In this document: positions 37,664 through 46,639 of the stretch, piece by piece | Layout of the letters: the number at the start of each line of letters is the position of its first letter | Position numbering within the stretch: position 1 is the first letter of the stretch | From: Chitinophagaceae bacterium | Lineage (GTDB): Bacteria > Bacteroidota > Bacteroidia > Chitinophagales > Chitinophagaceae | NCBI GenBank assembly: GCA_947454235.1 | Contig: CANGIY010000002.1 | Coordinates: forward strand, 1 to 64,000 | DNA length: 64,000 nucleotides | Reading direction: 5' to 3' | Notes under the pieces: model-generated | Told to the model about the DNA's origin: nothing | Databases searched by the model: none | The model's input: the letters and a program-made list of their open reading frames with translations, nothing else | Position numbers and translations under genes: made by a program

Positions 37664-38758
37664 ATGCAAAAAATTAAAGGCTTAATGCTTGGTGGCGTAG
37701 CTATGCTCGTATCAGGAAGCGTAATGATGACAAGTTGTGGCGGTGGAAATGGTACCGCTTCGGGTGCTGACAGCACGGCAGACAATACAATTACAGGTGC
37801 AGGTGCAACTTTCCCTAACCCATTGTATTCAAAAATGTTCTCTGAGTACAACAAAACAACTCAGTTGAAAGTAAACTACCAGTCTATTGGTTCAGGTGGT
37901 GGTATCCAACAGTTGACTCAAAAATTGGTTGATTTTGGTGCTTCTGATGCTCCTTTGAACGGTAAACAAGATTCGGCAATGATGCCAATGGCTGCCGTGC
38001 ACATTCCTGCAACAGCTGGTGCGGTGGTTGTTACTTACAACTTACCGGAGTGTAAGGACACAATCAAAATGACTCCTGAAATTTTGGCAAACATTTTCTT
38101 GGGTAACATCAAAAAATGGAACGACCCAAAAATTGCTGCTGTAAACAAAACTGCAAAATTACCTGCAACAGATATCACTGTAGTTCACCGTTCTGATGGA
38201 AGTGGTACTTCTAATATCTTCACTACTTACCTCTCTAAAGTAAATACTGATTGGGATAGCAAAGTAGGTAAAGGTTCTTCAGTTAATTGGCCTGTAGGTC
38301 TTGGTGGTAAAGGTAACGAAGGTGTTGCAGGTCAGGTAAAGCAAACTCCGGGTTCAATTGGTTATGTTGAGCTTGCATATGCTATCCAAAACGGAATGTC
38401 TTTCTGCCAACTCCAAAACAAAGCAGGCAATTTCATTACTCCTAGCATTGCCAGTGTAACTGCTGCTGCAAACATCGAAATTCCTGCTGATGGTAAAGTT
38501 TCTTTGACAAACACTGAAGCTGCTGATGGTTATCCTATCTCTGGTCTTTCTTGGATTTTAATTTACAAAGAGCAAAAATACAACGACCGTTCATTGGCAA
38601 AAGTGACTAAAATGTTGAAACTCGTTCAATGGATGATCCATGACGGACAACAATACAGTGCTCCATTGAACTATGCTCCTCTTTCTCCTAAAGCAGTGAG
38701 TGTAGGTGATGCATTGTTGAAAACCATTACTTATGATGGTAAGCCAGTTTTACAATAA
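37664..38758 (+). CDS. pstS: Phosphate ABC transporter substrate-binding protein
   Basis: A 364-residue protein with a lipoprotein signal (LVSGSVMMTSC, lipid-bearing Cys about 26), then the PstS start TGAGATFPNPLYSKMFSEYN. Later motifs are GSGGGIQQLTQKLVDFGASDAPL, VVHRSDGSGTSNIFTTYL and GSIGYVELAYA. It binds phosphate in the periplasm and hands it to PstCA. It is the first of five co-directional Pst genes. Confidence 0.95.
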   Translation: MQKIKGLMLGGVAMLVSGSVMMTSCGGGNGTASGADSTADNTITGAGATFPNPLYSKMFSEYNKTTQLKVNYQSIGSGGGIQQLTQKLVDFGASDAPLNGKQDSAMMPMAAVHIPATAGAVVVTYNLPECKDTIKMTPEILANIFLGNIKKWNDPKIAAVNKTAKLPATDITVVHRSDGSGTSNIFTTYLSKVNTDWDSKVGKGSSVNWPVGLGGKGNEGVAGQVKQTPGSIGYVELAYAIQNGMSFCQLQNKAGNFITPSIASVTAAANIEIPADGKVSLTNTEAADGYPISGLSWILIYKEQKYNDRSLAKVTKMLKLVQWMIHDGQQYSAPLNYAPLSPKAVSVGDALLKTITYDGKPVLQ

Positions 38759-38784
38759 GCAGTAACAAATATTGATTAAAAATT

Positions 38785-38893
38785 AAACTACCCGTTGTGA
38801 GCATTCTGAATTCTGAACAAAATAATATTGGTATTAACGTCGAAAGTTCGACGATGATATTGAATGAAGAAGCATTAACACAACGGGTAGTTT
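38785..38893 (+). promoter_or_regulatory. Long inverted repeat around the predicted pstC start
   Basis: A perfect 15-base stem (38785-38799 with 38879-38893, core CTACCCGTTGTG/CACAACGGGTAG) encloses 79 bases. Inside are a second pairing (38802-38806 with 38862-38866) and a tight hairpin CGTCGAA/TTCGACG at 38838-38853. The GTG start of the longest pstC frame lies in the left arm. It could lower pstC translation or protect the pstS 3' end. Confidence 0.65.
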
Positions 38894-39816
38894 CTAATGA
38901 CATTGGAATATCTGTGAAAAAAGAAGGTAGAAACCGACGTTCGGTCAGGCATATTCGCGCAGAAGGTGTGTTTAAAAAACTCATCTTCTTTGTTGCATTT
39001 GGTATGGTTGTAATGATACTGGGTATCTTAGTCACATTAGTAGTTCAATCTTCGCTTTCTATTAAAAGCACAGGGTTGAGCTTTCTTTGGGGCAAGGTAT
39101 GGGACCCTGTACGCGACATTTTCGGGGTTTACCCGTTTCTTGTCGGTACTATATTAACTTCCTTTCTTGCACTGGTTATTTCAATACCGTTTTCATTTGC
39201 AGTTGCCCTATTTCTGGGTGAATATTACCCAAAGGGTTGGGTTCCCACTTTATTAAAAGACACTGTTGAGTTAATTGCAGCAGTTCCTTCAGTTATTTAT
39301 GGTTTTTGGGGTTTGGCTGTAATGGTGCCTATCGTGCGTAAGTTCGAAGCAGCTATTGGAGTTCAAACGACGGGCGTGGGCATATTTGCTTCTTCGCTCA
39401 TTCTTGCAATTATGATTATACCTTATTCAGCTTCTTTAGGCAGGTCGATGGTGCAGATGGTACCCGGCAACTTGAAAGAGGCAGCTTATTCTCTTGGCGC
39501 AACGCGCTGGGAGGTGATTAAAAGTGTAGTGCTCCCTTACACAAAATCGGGTCTTTTTGCCGGTGTGATGCTATCACTTGGTAGGGCTTTGGGAGAGACA
39601 ATGGCAGTTACCATGGTAATTGGTAATACTGCAAAATTGCCTGAGAGCATTTTCGCGCCGGGCAACACAATGGCAAGTGTTATTGCCAATGAGTTCACCG
39701 AGGCAGATCACCCCGTGTATCTGTCTGCATTAATCGAATTAGGACTGGTATTGTTCTTAGTAACCGTAGTTATCAATATGATTGGTAAGCGCCTGGTGAA
39801 AGGATTTTCTAAATAA
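38797..39816 (+). CDS. pstC: Phosphate ABC transporter permease PstC
   Basis: A 339-residue permease if translation starts at GTG 38797. The membrane part begins only at about residue 60 (KLIFFVAFGMVVMILGILV), so the N-terminal extension is unusually long; a GTG at 38914, after the inverted repeat, would give a more usual N-terminus. Motifs: AAVPSVIYGFWGL and the EAA loop YSLGATRWEVIKSVVLPYTKSGLFAG. It forms the channel with PstA. Confidence 0.9.
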   Translation: MSILNSEQNNIGINVESSTMILNEEALTQRVVSNDIGISVKKEGRNRRSVRHIRAEGVFKKLIFFVAFGMVVMILGILVTLVVQSSLSIKSTGLSFLWGKVWDPVRDIFGVYPFLVGTILTSFLALVISIPFSFAVALFLGEYYPKGWVPTLLKDTVELIAAVPSVIYGFWGLAVMVPIVRKFEAAIGVQTTGVGIFASSLILAIMIIPYSASLGRSMVQMVPGNLKEAAYSLGATRWEVIKSVVLPYTKSGLFAGVMLSLGRALGETMAVTMVIGNTAKLPESIFAPGNTMASVIANEFTEADHPVYLSALIELGLVLFLVTVVINMIGKRLVKGFSK

Positions 39817-39821
39817 TTTAT

Positions 39822-40667
39822 ATGAGTGTACAAGTAAAATACAGAATCGGGAAAAGCATTGCTTTTCAGGGATTGACAATTTTGCTCTCTGTTTTGTGCG
39901 TAGTTCCGTTGATTTTCATTCTGGTTTACATCATCAAAGCAGGTGTAACTAAAATCAATTGGAACTTCCTGACGAATTTGCCTAAACCTGTTGGTGAAAC
40001 AGGTGGCGGAATTAAAAATGCGCTTTTAGGTAGCGTGGAAGTCATTGCTCTTTCTACCATAATTGCGGTGCCTGTAGGTATTTTGTGCGGTATTTACCTT
40101 AGTGAATACAAACAATCGAAGCTTGCATACTGGACGCGTTTAAGCGTCGACATTTTACAAGGTGTGCCGTCAATTGTAATCGGTATTATTGCTTATTTCT
40201 GGATTGTAAAACCGATGGGGCATTTCTCTGCAATTTCAGGCAGTATTGCTCTGGCAATCATGATGTTACCTATTGTTGTTAGAAGTACAGAGGAAACTCT
40301 TTTGTTGTTGCCCGATTCTTTGCGAGAAGCAGGTTATGCTCTGGGAATGCCGTTCCATAGGGTAGTGTTGAAGGTGATTATTCCTTGTGGCTTCAGTGGC
40401 ATACTTTCTGGAGTAATGTTATCAGTAGCAAGGATAACAGGTGAAACAGCACCTTTACTTTTTACTGCCTTCGGTAACCCATATTTATCATTTGATATAG
40501 GGCAACCAATGCAAACGTTGCCACTTATCATTTTCAATTATGCAACAAGCCCGTATAACGATTGGCACGACTTGGCATGGGGTGCATCATGCATTCTATT
40601 GTTGTGGGTGTTGCTATTAAATATTCTTACTAAAGTTATTTCAGCTAAATGGAAAGTACAATTGTAA
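39822..40667 (+). CDS. pstA: Phosphate ABC transporter permease PstA
   Basis: A 281-residue, six-helix permease. Motifs are DILQGVPSIVIGIIAYFW, LREAGYALGMPFHRVVLKVIIP (the EAA loop that docks on the ATPase) and TGETAPLLFTAFGNPY. It lies 5 bases after pstC and overlaps the start of pstB by 19 bases, which suggests coupled translation. Confidence 0.95.
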   Translation: MSVQVKYRIGKSIAFQGLTILLSVLCVVPLIFILVYIIKAGVTKINWNFLTNLPKPVGETGGGIKNALLGSVEVIALSTIIAVPVGILCGIYLSEYKQSKLAYWTRLSVDILQGVPSIVIGIIAYFWIVKPMGHFSAISGSIALAIMMLPIVVRSTEETLLLLPDSLREAGYALGMPFHRVVLKVIIPCGFSGILSGVMLSVARITGETAPLLFTAFGNPYLSFDIGQPMQTLPLIIFNYATSPYNDWHDLAWGASCILLLWVLLLNILTKVISAKWKVQL

Positions 40668-41407
40668 AAGCTGTAAACTACAATTCTTATTTCGGCGCTA
40701 ACCACGTTGTAAAGGATGTAAATATAGAAATACCTAAAAACGCAGCAATTGCTGTAATGGGACCTTCAGGTTGTGGTAAAACTACATTCTTGAGGGGGAT
40801 TAACAGGATGCATGAGTTGATACCCGGAGCGACAGCGAAAGGACAGATTTTGCTCAACGGTACTGATGTCATGGAAATGCACCCAATCTTCGTTCGTCTG
40901 AAAATAGGTATGGTGTTCCAACGTCCGAACCCGTTCCCGAACCTGAGCATTTACGACAATGTAATTGCTGGCTATAAGCTCAATGGCATTAGTTTACCTA
41001 AGTCAGAACGCGACCGCATTGTAGAACATTCATTAAGCCGGGTAGCTTTGTGGGGCGAGGTAAAAGATTCCCTCACTAAAAAAGGCACTTTCCTTTCAGG
41101 TGGACAGCAACAAAGGTTGTGTATTGCCCGCGCGGTAGCGATGGAGCCGGAAGTGCTTTTGTTTGACGAACCTACCAGCGCTTTGGATCCTATTTCAACC
41201 AGTAAGGTGGAGGAATTGTTTCATGAATTGAAGAAAAATTATACCTTGATTATCGTTACGCACAATATGCAACAAGCTGCCCGTGTAAGTGATAAGACGG
41301 CGTTTTTCTATATGGGAGAATTAGTGGAGTTTGACGATACTAAAAACATGTTCACCAACCCTAAAGATACACGTACTCAAAATTACATCACTGGTAGATT
41401 CAGTTAA
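40649..41407 (+). CDS. pstB: Phosphate ABC transporter ATPase PstB
   Basis: A 252-residue ATPase with Walker A GPSGCGKTTFLRGINRMHEL, the family mark VFQRPNPFPNLSIYDNV, signature LSGGQQQRLCIARA, Walker B EVLLFDEPTSALDP and switch IIVTHN. It powers phosphate import through PstCA. It overlaps pstA and is followed 21 bases later by phoU. Confidence 0.96.
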   Translation: MESTIVKAVNYNSYFGANHVVKDVNIEIPKNAAIAVMGPSGCGKTTFLRGINRMHELIPGATAKGQILLNGTDVMEMHPIFVRLKIGMVFQRPNPFPNLSIYDNVIAGYKLNGISLPKSERDRIVEHSLSRVALWGEVKDSLTKKGTFLSGGQQQRLCIARAVAMEPEVLLFDEPTSALDPISTSKVEELFHELKKNYTLIIVTHNMQQAARVSDKTAFFYMGELVEFDDTKNMFTNPKDTRTQNYITGRFS

Positions 41408-41428
41408 AACCAACAATAGACAACCGTC

Positions 41429-42106
41429 ATGACGCACATGGAGATTGAACTTCAGGCTATAAAAACTGAAGTAATGAATATGTGGGTGCTCGTTGAGTCC
41501 CAATTACAAAAGTCGAAAAATGCCATTATGCATTTCGACAAAGATTTGGCACGCGAGGTGGTGCTTCGTGAAAAAAGAGTCAATGCTTTCGAGTTAAAAA
41601 TAGACCGCGATTGCGAAGATTTTTTTGCGATATACCAACCTGTAGCAATTGACTTGAGGTTTTTGCTTGCGGTGATGAAAATCAACAACAACCTGGAGCG
41701 CATTGGCGATATTGCTGATGGCATTGCCAAGTACGTCATTGAATCATTGAGCGATTTTGACAGAAATGTGTTCGCTAAAACTGGTATGATTGCTATGTAT
41801 GAGGAGGCGATTCACATATTGACCGATACACGTACAGCATTTGAAAAAGAAGACACAGCACTGGCTCGAAGTATTTTTAAGCGCGATGAGGTATTAGATG
41901 GTTATAATTTGGCAGCTATTCAAAACGTAGGCGATTGCATTAAAAAAGACATTGAAGTGCTTAATGACGCCTTGTATGTTTTGTCTATCATCAGAAAGCT
42001 GGAACGCGTGGGTGATCAGACTAAAAACATTGCCGAAGAGATCATTTTTTACGTTGAAGCAAAGGTGCTCAAACATCTTGACCCTAAAGCCAAGCAAAAC
42101 GGATAA
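41429..42106 (+). CDS. phoU: Phosphate uptake regulator PhoU
   Basis: A 225-residue all-helical protein of two PhoU repeats, each with an E/DxxxD metal motif (for example RKLERVGDQTKNIAEEI near the C-terminus and NNLERIGDIADGIAKY near residue 90). It restrains Pst uptake and links it to the PhoR sensor. No phoR/phoB is in the window. Start may be the first ATG or the one three codons on. Confidence 0.93.
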   Translation: MTHMEIELQAIKTEVMNMWVLVESQLQKSKNAIMHFDKDLAREVVLREKRVNAFELKIDRDCEDFFAIYQPVAIDLRFLLAVMKINNNLERIGDIADGIAKYVIESLSDFDRNVFAKTGMIAMYEEAIHILTDTRTAFEKEDTALARSIFKRDEVLDGYNLAAIQNVGDCIKKDIEVLNDALYVLSIIRKLERVGDQTKNIAEEIIFYVEAKVLKHLDPKAKQNG

Positions 42107-42222
42107 CTTTATTGAAAGTTATCAGGATAGAATGTGCATAAGTAAAACCAATTCTCATGTTGGTTTCCGCTTCTTGATGCGGCAAATGAAAGTTTTTATA
42201 TTTTCGCAAAAATTATTCTAAA

Positions 42223-43215
42223 GTGCAGACACCATTTCCAAAAGAAACGTACCTGTATTGGTATGAGCTTATGTTGTTGTTGCGTCGCTTCGAAGAGAAA
42301 GCGGGTCAACTTTATGGCATGCAAAAAATTCGCGGATTTTGCCACTTATATATTGGTCAGGAAGCAGTAGCGGCAGGTATTATGTCGGCTATTGGTCCTA
42401 ATGACAACCTTATCACTGCTTATCGCGACCACGCTTTGGCTATTGCAAAAGGTATAACTGCCGATGCATGTATGGCTGAATTGTATGGTAAAGTGACCGG
42501 TTGCTCAAAAGGTAAAGGCGGCTCGATGCACTACTTCTCTAAAGAAAAAAGATTCTTTGGTGGTCATGGTATCGTAGGTGCTCAAATTGGTCTTGGTGCC
42601 GGTATCGCATTCGCTGAAAAGTACAACCACACTGATAATGTAACCATTTGTATGTTTGGTGACGGTGCAGCCCGCCAGGGTATGTTGCACGAAACATTCA
42701 ATATGGCTGTATTGTGGCAATTGCCGGTTGTTTTCATTTGCGAAAACAACTACTACGCAATGGGTACTTCAGTTGAAAGGACTTCTAAAGTGCTGGACAT
42801 CTACCGTATGGCTGATGCTTTTGATATGCCTGGCGATAGCGTTGACGGTATGAGTTGCGAAGAAGTGCATAAAGGTATTGAACGCGCAGTACGCAGAGCC
42901 CGTGAAGGCGGCGGACCAACTTTCCTTGAAATTAAAACTTACCGCTTCCGTGGGCACTCAATGAGCGACCCTGCCAAATATCGCTCGAAAGAAGAACTGG
43001 AAGAGTATAAAGAGAAAGACCCAATTAACCACGTTCTGAATGTTATTATGACCAACAATTGGGCTTCGCAAGCCGAAATTGATGCTATTAACGACAAAGT
43101 AAAGCGTGAAGTTGAAGGTTCGGTGAAGTTTGCTGAAGAGAGCCCATTCCCTGATGACAGCGAGTTGTACGCTGATATCTACTCAGAAGCTGATTATCCG
43201 TTTATTAAAGACTAA
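42223..43215 (+). CDS. pdhA: Pyruvate dehydrogenase E1 component, alpha subunit
   Basis: A 330-residue thiamine-diphosphate enzyme subunit. Motifs are LLRRFEEKAGQLYGMQKIRG, HLYIGQEAVAAGI, GKGGSMHYFSKEKRFFGGHGIVGAQ and the ThDP site GDGAARQG ... NMAVLWQLPVVFICENN. RFRGHSMSDPAKYR is the phosphorylation-loop region of related enzymes. The start is GTG 42223. Beta subunit and E2 genes are not in the window. A TATTTTCG element at 42199-42206 is a near-consensus -7. Confidence 0.93.
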   Translation: MQTPFPKETYLYWYELMLLLRRFEEKAGQLYGMQKIRGFCHLYIGQEAVAAGIMSAIGPNDNLITAYRDHALAIAKGITADACMAELYGKVTGCSKGKGGSMHYFSKEKRFFGGHGIVGAQIGLGAGIAFAEKYNHTDNVTICMFGDGAARQGMLHETFNMAVLWQLPVVFICENNYYAMGTSVERTSKVLDIYRMADAFDMPGDSVDGMSCEEVHKGIERAVRRAREGGGPTFLEIKTYRFRGHSMSDPAKYRSKEELEEYKEKDPINHVLNVIMTNNWASQAEIDAINDKVKREVEGSVKFAEESPFPDDSELYADIYSEADYPFIKD

Positions 43216-43274
43216 TGGTTTAACGATTTTTTTTAGATTTACTGCTGACGCAGGTCATTTATTTTTGAAATGGC

Positions 43275-43305
43275 TTTGGGTAAATGGTAATTAGAATTAT
43301 CTTTG
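43275..43305 (+). promoter_or_regulatory. Consensus promoter of the TPR protein gene
   Basis: TTTG (43275-43278), a 19-base spacer and TATCTTTG (43298-43305): both parts match the Bacteroidota consensus exactly. Predicted leader about 45 bases. Confidence 0.8.
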
Positions 43306-43355
43306 CAGCCCTAACTCCATTTTAGATTAAAACTAGTAATTATTTGTAATTAAAC

Positions 43356-44063
43356 ATGGCAAATTCTGTAAGAAGAACCCCAACAGGAGACAACATCGTT
43401 GTTGAAGACGATATTGACGTGAATCCGCTGGAGAATGTAACCGATTTTTATGATAAGCATAAAAAGAACATCTCAACTTTTGCAACTGTAGTTGTACTCT
43501 TAGTAGTAGGTGCTGCAGGTTATTATTTCTGGATCAAGAAGCCAAAAGAAGAAAATGCAATGAAAGCGATGACAATCGCTCAAATGTACTTCCAACGCGA
43601 CTCGTTAAACCAGGCATTGAACGGTGACTCAAGGGCTAAAGGCTTCAAAGACATCATGAGTGCTTCTGCTTATTCTGGAACTCCTAGTGCGAACCTGGCT
43701 CATTACTATGCAGGTATTTGCTATCTCCGTATGAACGACTTCAAAAATGCAATCAAAGCGTTTAAAGATTTTGACGGCAAAGGTACTGTTCTTGGATCTT
43801 CAGCTATGGGTCAATTAGGTATTGCTTACATGGAATCAAACGATTTCAAAAATGCAATCGAGTCTTTCGAAAAGGCTACTTCTAATAAAGAAGATCAGTT
43901 GATTACACCAATGTACCTGTACCACCTTGCTTTGGCTTACGAAGCAAACAAAAACAACGACAAAGCGAAAGAGACTTTCAAACGTATTAAAGATGAATAT
44001 CCACGTAGCATTTATGCTCGTGATATGGATAAAGAACTTGCTCGTTTGGGTGTGATTGAATAA
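43356..44063 (+). CDS. Membrane-anchored tetratricopeptide repeat protein
   Basis: A 235-residue protein with a cytoplasmic N-terminus, one membrane helix (FATVVVLLVVGAAGYYFWI, about 41-60) and at least three TPR-like helix pairs (LAHYYAGICYLRMNDFKNAI, GQLGIAYMESNDFKNAIESF, YHLALAYEANKNNDKAKETF). The layout resembles YfgM-like chaperone-associated proteins. A strong promoter and terminator frame it as a single-gene unit. Partner proteins are unknown. Confidence 0.75.
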   Translation: MANSVRRTPTGDNIVVEDDIDVNPLENVTDFYDKHKKNISTFATVVVLLVVGAAGYYFWIKKPKEENAMKAMTIAQMYFQRDSLNQALNGDSRAKGFKDIMSASAYSGTPSANLAHYYAGICYLRMNDFKNAIKAFKDFDGKGTVLGSSAMGQLGIAYMESNDFKNAIESFEKATSNKEDQLITPMYLYHLALAYEANKNNDKAKETFKRIKDEYPRSIYARDMDKELARLGVIE

Positions 44064-44088
44064 TAGACATCATTTGTTATAAAATATT

Positions 44089-44124
44089 AGAGGGAGATTG
44101 TTGCTACAATCTCCCTCTTTCTTT
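44089..44124 (+). terminator. Terminator after the TPR gene
   Basis: A 13-base perfect stem (44089-44101 with 44106-44118) around a 4-base loop, then a T-rich tail. It lies 25 bases past the TPR stop in the convergent gap. Confidence 0.88.
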
Positions 44125-44140
44125 TTGTGTTATTTGACTA

Positions 44141-45325
44141 TTAGTTTTCGTTTGTTGCTTCTGTTTTCTTGCCACCTATCATCGGGTGACGTTGAAACTC
44201 AGCATTTCTATCAAATAGAAACCGATAAGTTGCTAACGTTCGGCTACGGTGTGTGCCCAATGCCTCGGCAATGTTCACCATTTTAGGGTTAAAGTCACCT
44301 ATCCACTGCATTTCATAATTGTCGTACTTGCCTAATGGTATGATTTTTTCAGCACCTTCAACAATTATGTAAGCATCAACGCCCTTGCCCTGAAACTCAG
44401 GAATAACCCCAAATACAAGTCCTACAAATCGGTTACACTTGCCAAAACGTTGGTGGTATAAAAACTGTATTTTCTGTAGAATGCCAAATTTGCCATTCAA
44501 GTGCTTGAAGTATTGGTTGAGGTCGGGTAGATTAATCCACATTGCAACAGGCTCTTCTTTGTGATAGGCAAACCAAATGATTTTTTCATCCATCACAGGT
44601 TTCATGGTCGCAAACATCTTCTGAACCTGACGCTCGTCTAGTGATTTGCCTCCTCCGTGTCCAGCCCAGGCTTTGTTGTACACGTAAGTAAAATCTTTAG
44701 CGTACTTGCTCAGATTTTTCTTTTCGATGGTTCGTGCGCTGAAGTTTTTATCAGCCGCTATGGCATCATGCCGCTGGTAGAACTTCTCTTGTAACCGATT
44801 TGATGCTGTAAGTCCAAAACAAAGCTGATTGAAATATACCTGAAATCCGTAGCTTTCAAAAAGCTCCCGGTAATAGGGTGGGTTGTAGTTCATGCAATAA
44901 AGCGGGCTGTAAAAGCCTTCAATCAACAGTCCCCACCAGCGTTCACGTTCTCCAAAATTAATTGGACCATCCATGGCTTGCATGCCGCGATCCTGCAACC
45001 ATTGTTTGCAATAGTCGAACATGAAATGAGCTGCCGCTTTGTCGTTATTGCACTCGAAGAAACCAACACCACCGGTGGGTTGCTCGTTTTTATATTTCGA
45101 AGTATGAAATGCTGCTATCCGACCAATATGTTTCCCGCTATTGTCCTTCAAAATCCAGCGTTTGCATTCACCCGTTTTGAAGAATTTGTTTTTGTTGACA
45201 TCGAATACCTCTTCAATGTCTTTATCTAAAGGTCGTATCCATTGCGGGTCGTTTTTGTAAATCGCGTTAGCAACTTCAATAAAATCGGCTTTGTCTTGTG
45301 CCGAAACAACCTCGTGCATTACCAT
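44141..45325 (-). CDS. GNAT-like protein of unknown substrate
   Basis: A 394-residue soluble protein without signal peptide. Two parts look GNAT-like: the N-terminal half (WILKDNSGKHIGRIAAFH ... GGVGFFECNND) and a C-terminal half with VGLVFGVIPEFQGKGVDAYIIVEGAEKI, an acetyl-CoA-loop type segment. Close relatives are common in Bacteroidota as unnamed proteins. I cannot name the substrate. It is divergent from tsaE; the -7 element is at 45353-45346. Confidence 0.6.
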   Translation of the reverse strand: MVMHEVVSAQDKADFIEVANAIYKNDPQWIRPLDKDIEEVFDVNKNKFFKTGECKRWILKDNSGKHIGRIAAFHTSKYKNEQPTGGVGFFECNNDKAAAHFMFDYCKQWLQDRGMQAMDGPINFGERERWWGLLIEGFYSPLYCMNYNPPYYRELFESYGFQVYFNQLCFGLTASNRLQEKFYQRHDAIAADKNFSARTIEKKNLSKYAKDFTYVYNKAWAGHGGGKSLDERQVQKMFATMKPVMDEKIIWFAYHKEEPVAMWINLPDLNQYFKHLNGKFGILQKIQFLYHQRFGKCNRFVGLVFGVIPEFQGKGVDAYIIVEGAEKIIPLGKYDNYEMQWIGDFNPKMVNIAEALGTHRSRTLATYRFLFDRNAEFQRHPMIGGKKTEATNEN

Positions 45326-45345
45326 ATTGGAATATTTCTGTTGGT

Positions 45346-45353
45346 CAAAATTA
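45346..45353 (-). promoter_or_regulatory. -7 element for the GNAT-like gene
   Basis: TAATTTTG on the minus strand, 20 bases before the ATG at 45325. Confidence 0.55.
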
Positions 45354-45404
45354 ATTAATCTCCTTTATTTGCAGCGTCGAACATTGTTGACTAAAACTAC
45401 GTTT

Positions 45405-45857
45405 GTGGAAACTAAACTATTTGAAACCTCGTATACACTCAATCAGCTTGAAAACCTGGTACCTGAAATTTGGGATAAATACCTGTCTTCTGCGGTGGTC
45501 ATCACTTTTAAGGGTGAAATGGGTGCGGGGAAAACAACATTCATTTCTGCCCTTATGCAATACCTTGGGGGAGAAGACAGCGTGAGCAGCCCAACTTTTT
45601 CCATTGTCAACGAATACCATTATCAACACAATGGTGTATCAGGAATTGTTTACCACATGGATTGGTACCGAATTAAAAACGTTGCAGATGCGATTAATTC
45701 GGGCATGGAAGATCTTTTAAGTACATCACCTAACAACTATTGCTTGATTGAATGGGCTGAAAATGCTGCTGAGATATTGCCTGTAAGGTATATTAAGGTT
45801 AGCCTGGAAACGCCAAATCCTACTTCCAGGAACCTCGTTGTGTACCAGTGTTCATAG
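45405..45857 (+). CDS. tsaE: tRNA threonylcarbamoyladenosine synthesis ATPase TsaE
   Basis: About 150 residues from GTG 45405; TTG 45387 is an alternative and no ATG lies near. Motifs are Walker A FKGEMGAGKTTFI, VSSPTFSIVNEY, HMDWYRI and CLIEWAENA, as in TsaE/YjeE, which drives the TsaB-TsaD complex to make t6A37 on ANN-decoding tRNAs. Other tsa genes are not in the window. The longer frame (from 45291) would overlap the divergent gene. Confidence 0.88.
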   Translation: METKLFETSYTLNQLENLVPEIWDKYLSSAVVITFKGEMGAGKTTFISALMQYLGGEDSVSSPTFSIVNEYHYQHNGVSGIVYHMDWYRIKNVADAINSGMEDLLSTSPNNYCLIEWAENAAEILPVRYIKVSLETPNPTSRNLVVYQCS

Positions 45858-45893
45858 TGGATTTTTTAACGAAATTCCTTTCCTTTATTCTAT

Positions 45894-45901
45894 TATATTT
45901 G
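45894..45901 (+). promoter_or_regulatory. -7 element for lspA-zapA
   Basis: TATATTTG, 34 bases before the TTG start of lspA. It sits in the 78-base gap after tsaE. Confidence 0.55.
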
Positions 45902-45935
45902 CCAAAATTATTTTCAAACTTACAACAGAGGCGTT

Positions 45936-46637
45936 TTGAAATACCGTAATGCATTAATAATTGTCTTTTTGATTATTCTGGCTGATCAGGCTTTGAAAAT
46001 CTTTATTAAGACGCACTTTTGCAATGGCGACGAAGTGAAGATTATGGGTAACTGGTTCAGGCTGCATTTCATTGAAAATGAAGGTATGGCTTATGGTATG
46101 AGAATCAGCGAAAAAGCTTTCGGTAAAATCTTACTTTCATCCTTTCGCTTGGTGGCAGTTGTCGCAGGTTTCTTTATTCTCAAAAAACTCATTGATAAAG
46201 GATACGGGAAAGGTGCTGTAATTTGCGGTTCGTTGATATTAGCGGGTGCATTGGGCAATTTGCTTGATAGTATGTTCTACGGGCTCATTTTCACAAATAG
46301 TACCGGTTCTTGCTTCTCGCAGCACTACGAGACTTTTGCTAATATGTATGCTACCCACAACAAAGACCTTGTAGCTCATTTTACTAGTTTTGGAACAGGG
46401 TATACCAATTTCCTTCAAGGTAGGGTGGTTGATATGCTTTATTTCCCTGTTATTGAAACCGTTGCGCCAAAATGGATTCCTTTCATTGGTGGCAGAAACT
46501 TTACTTTTTTCGAACCTGTTTTCAATATCGCTGATGCGGCAATTTCTGTAGGTGTTATTACATTGATACTCTTCCAGAAGCGAATGCTGTATAAAAAACC
46601 AACACAAACCGAGGCAACTCCCGTACCTGAAGTATAA
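45936..46637 (+). CDS. lspA: Lipoprotein signal peptidase
   Basis: A 233-residue, four-helix aspartyl protease that removes signal peptides of lipoproteins at the inner membrane. Catalytic Asp residues are D166 (GRVVDMLYF) and D200 (FNIADAAISVG); ADQALK, NEGMAYGM and GALGNLLDS are also conserved. It is about 70 residues longer than the E. coli enzyme because of an insert (about 115-160) before the first catalytic Asp. It starts with TTG 45936; no ATG fits. PstS in this window is a likely substrate. Confidence 0.93.
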   Translation: MKYRNALIIVFLIILADQALKIFIKTHFCNGDEVKIMGNWFRLHFIENEGMAYGMRISEKAFGKILLSSFRLVAVVAGFFILKKLIDKGYGKGAVICGSLILAGALGNLLDSMFYGLIFTNSTGSCFSQHYETFANMYATHNKDLVAHFTSFGTGYTNFLQGRVVDMLYFPVIETVAPKWIPFIGGRNFTFFEPVFNIADAAISVGVITLILFQKRMLYKKPTQTEATPVPEV

Positions 46638-46639
46638 CT

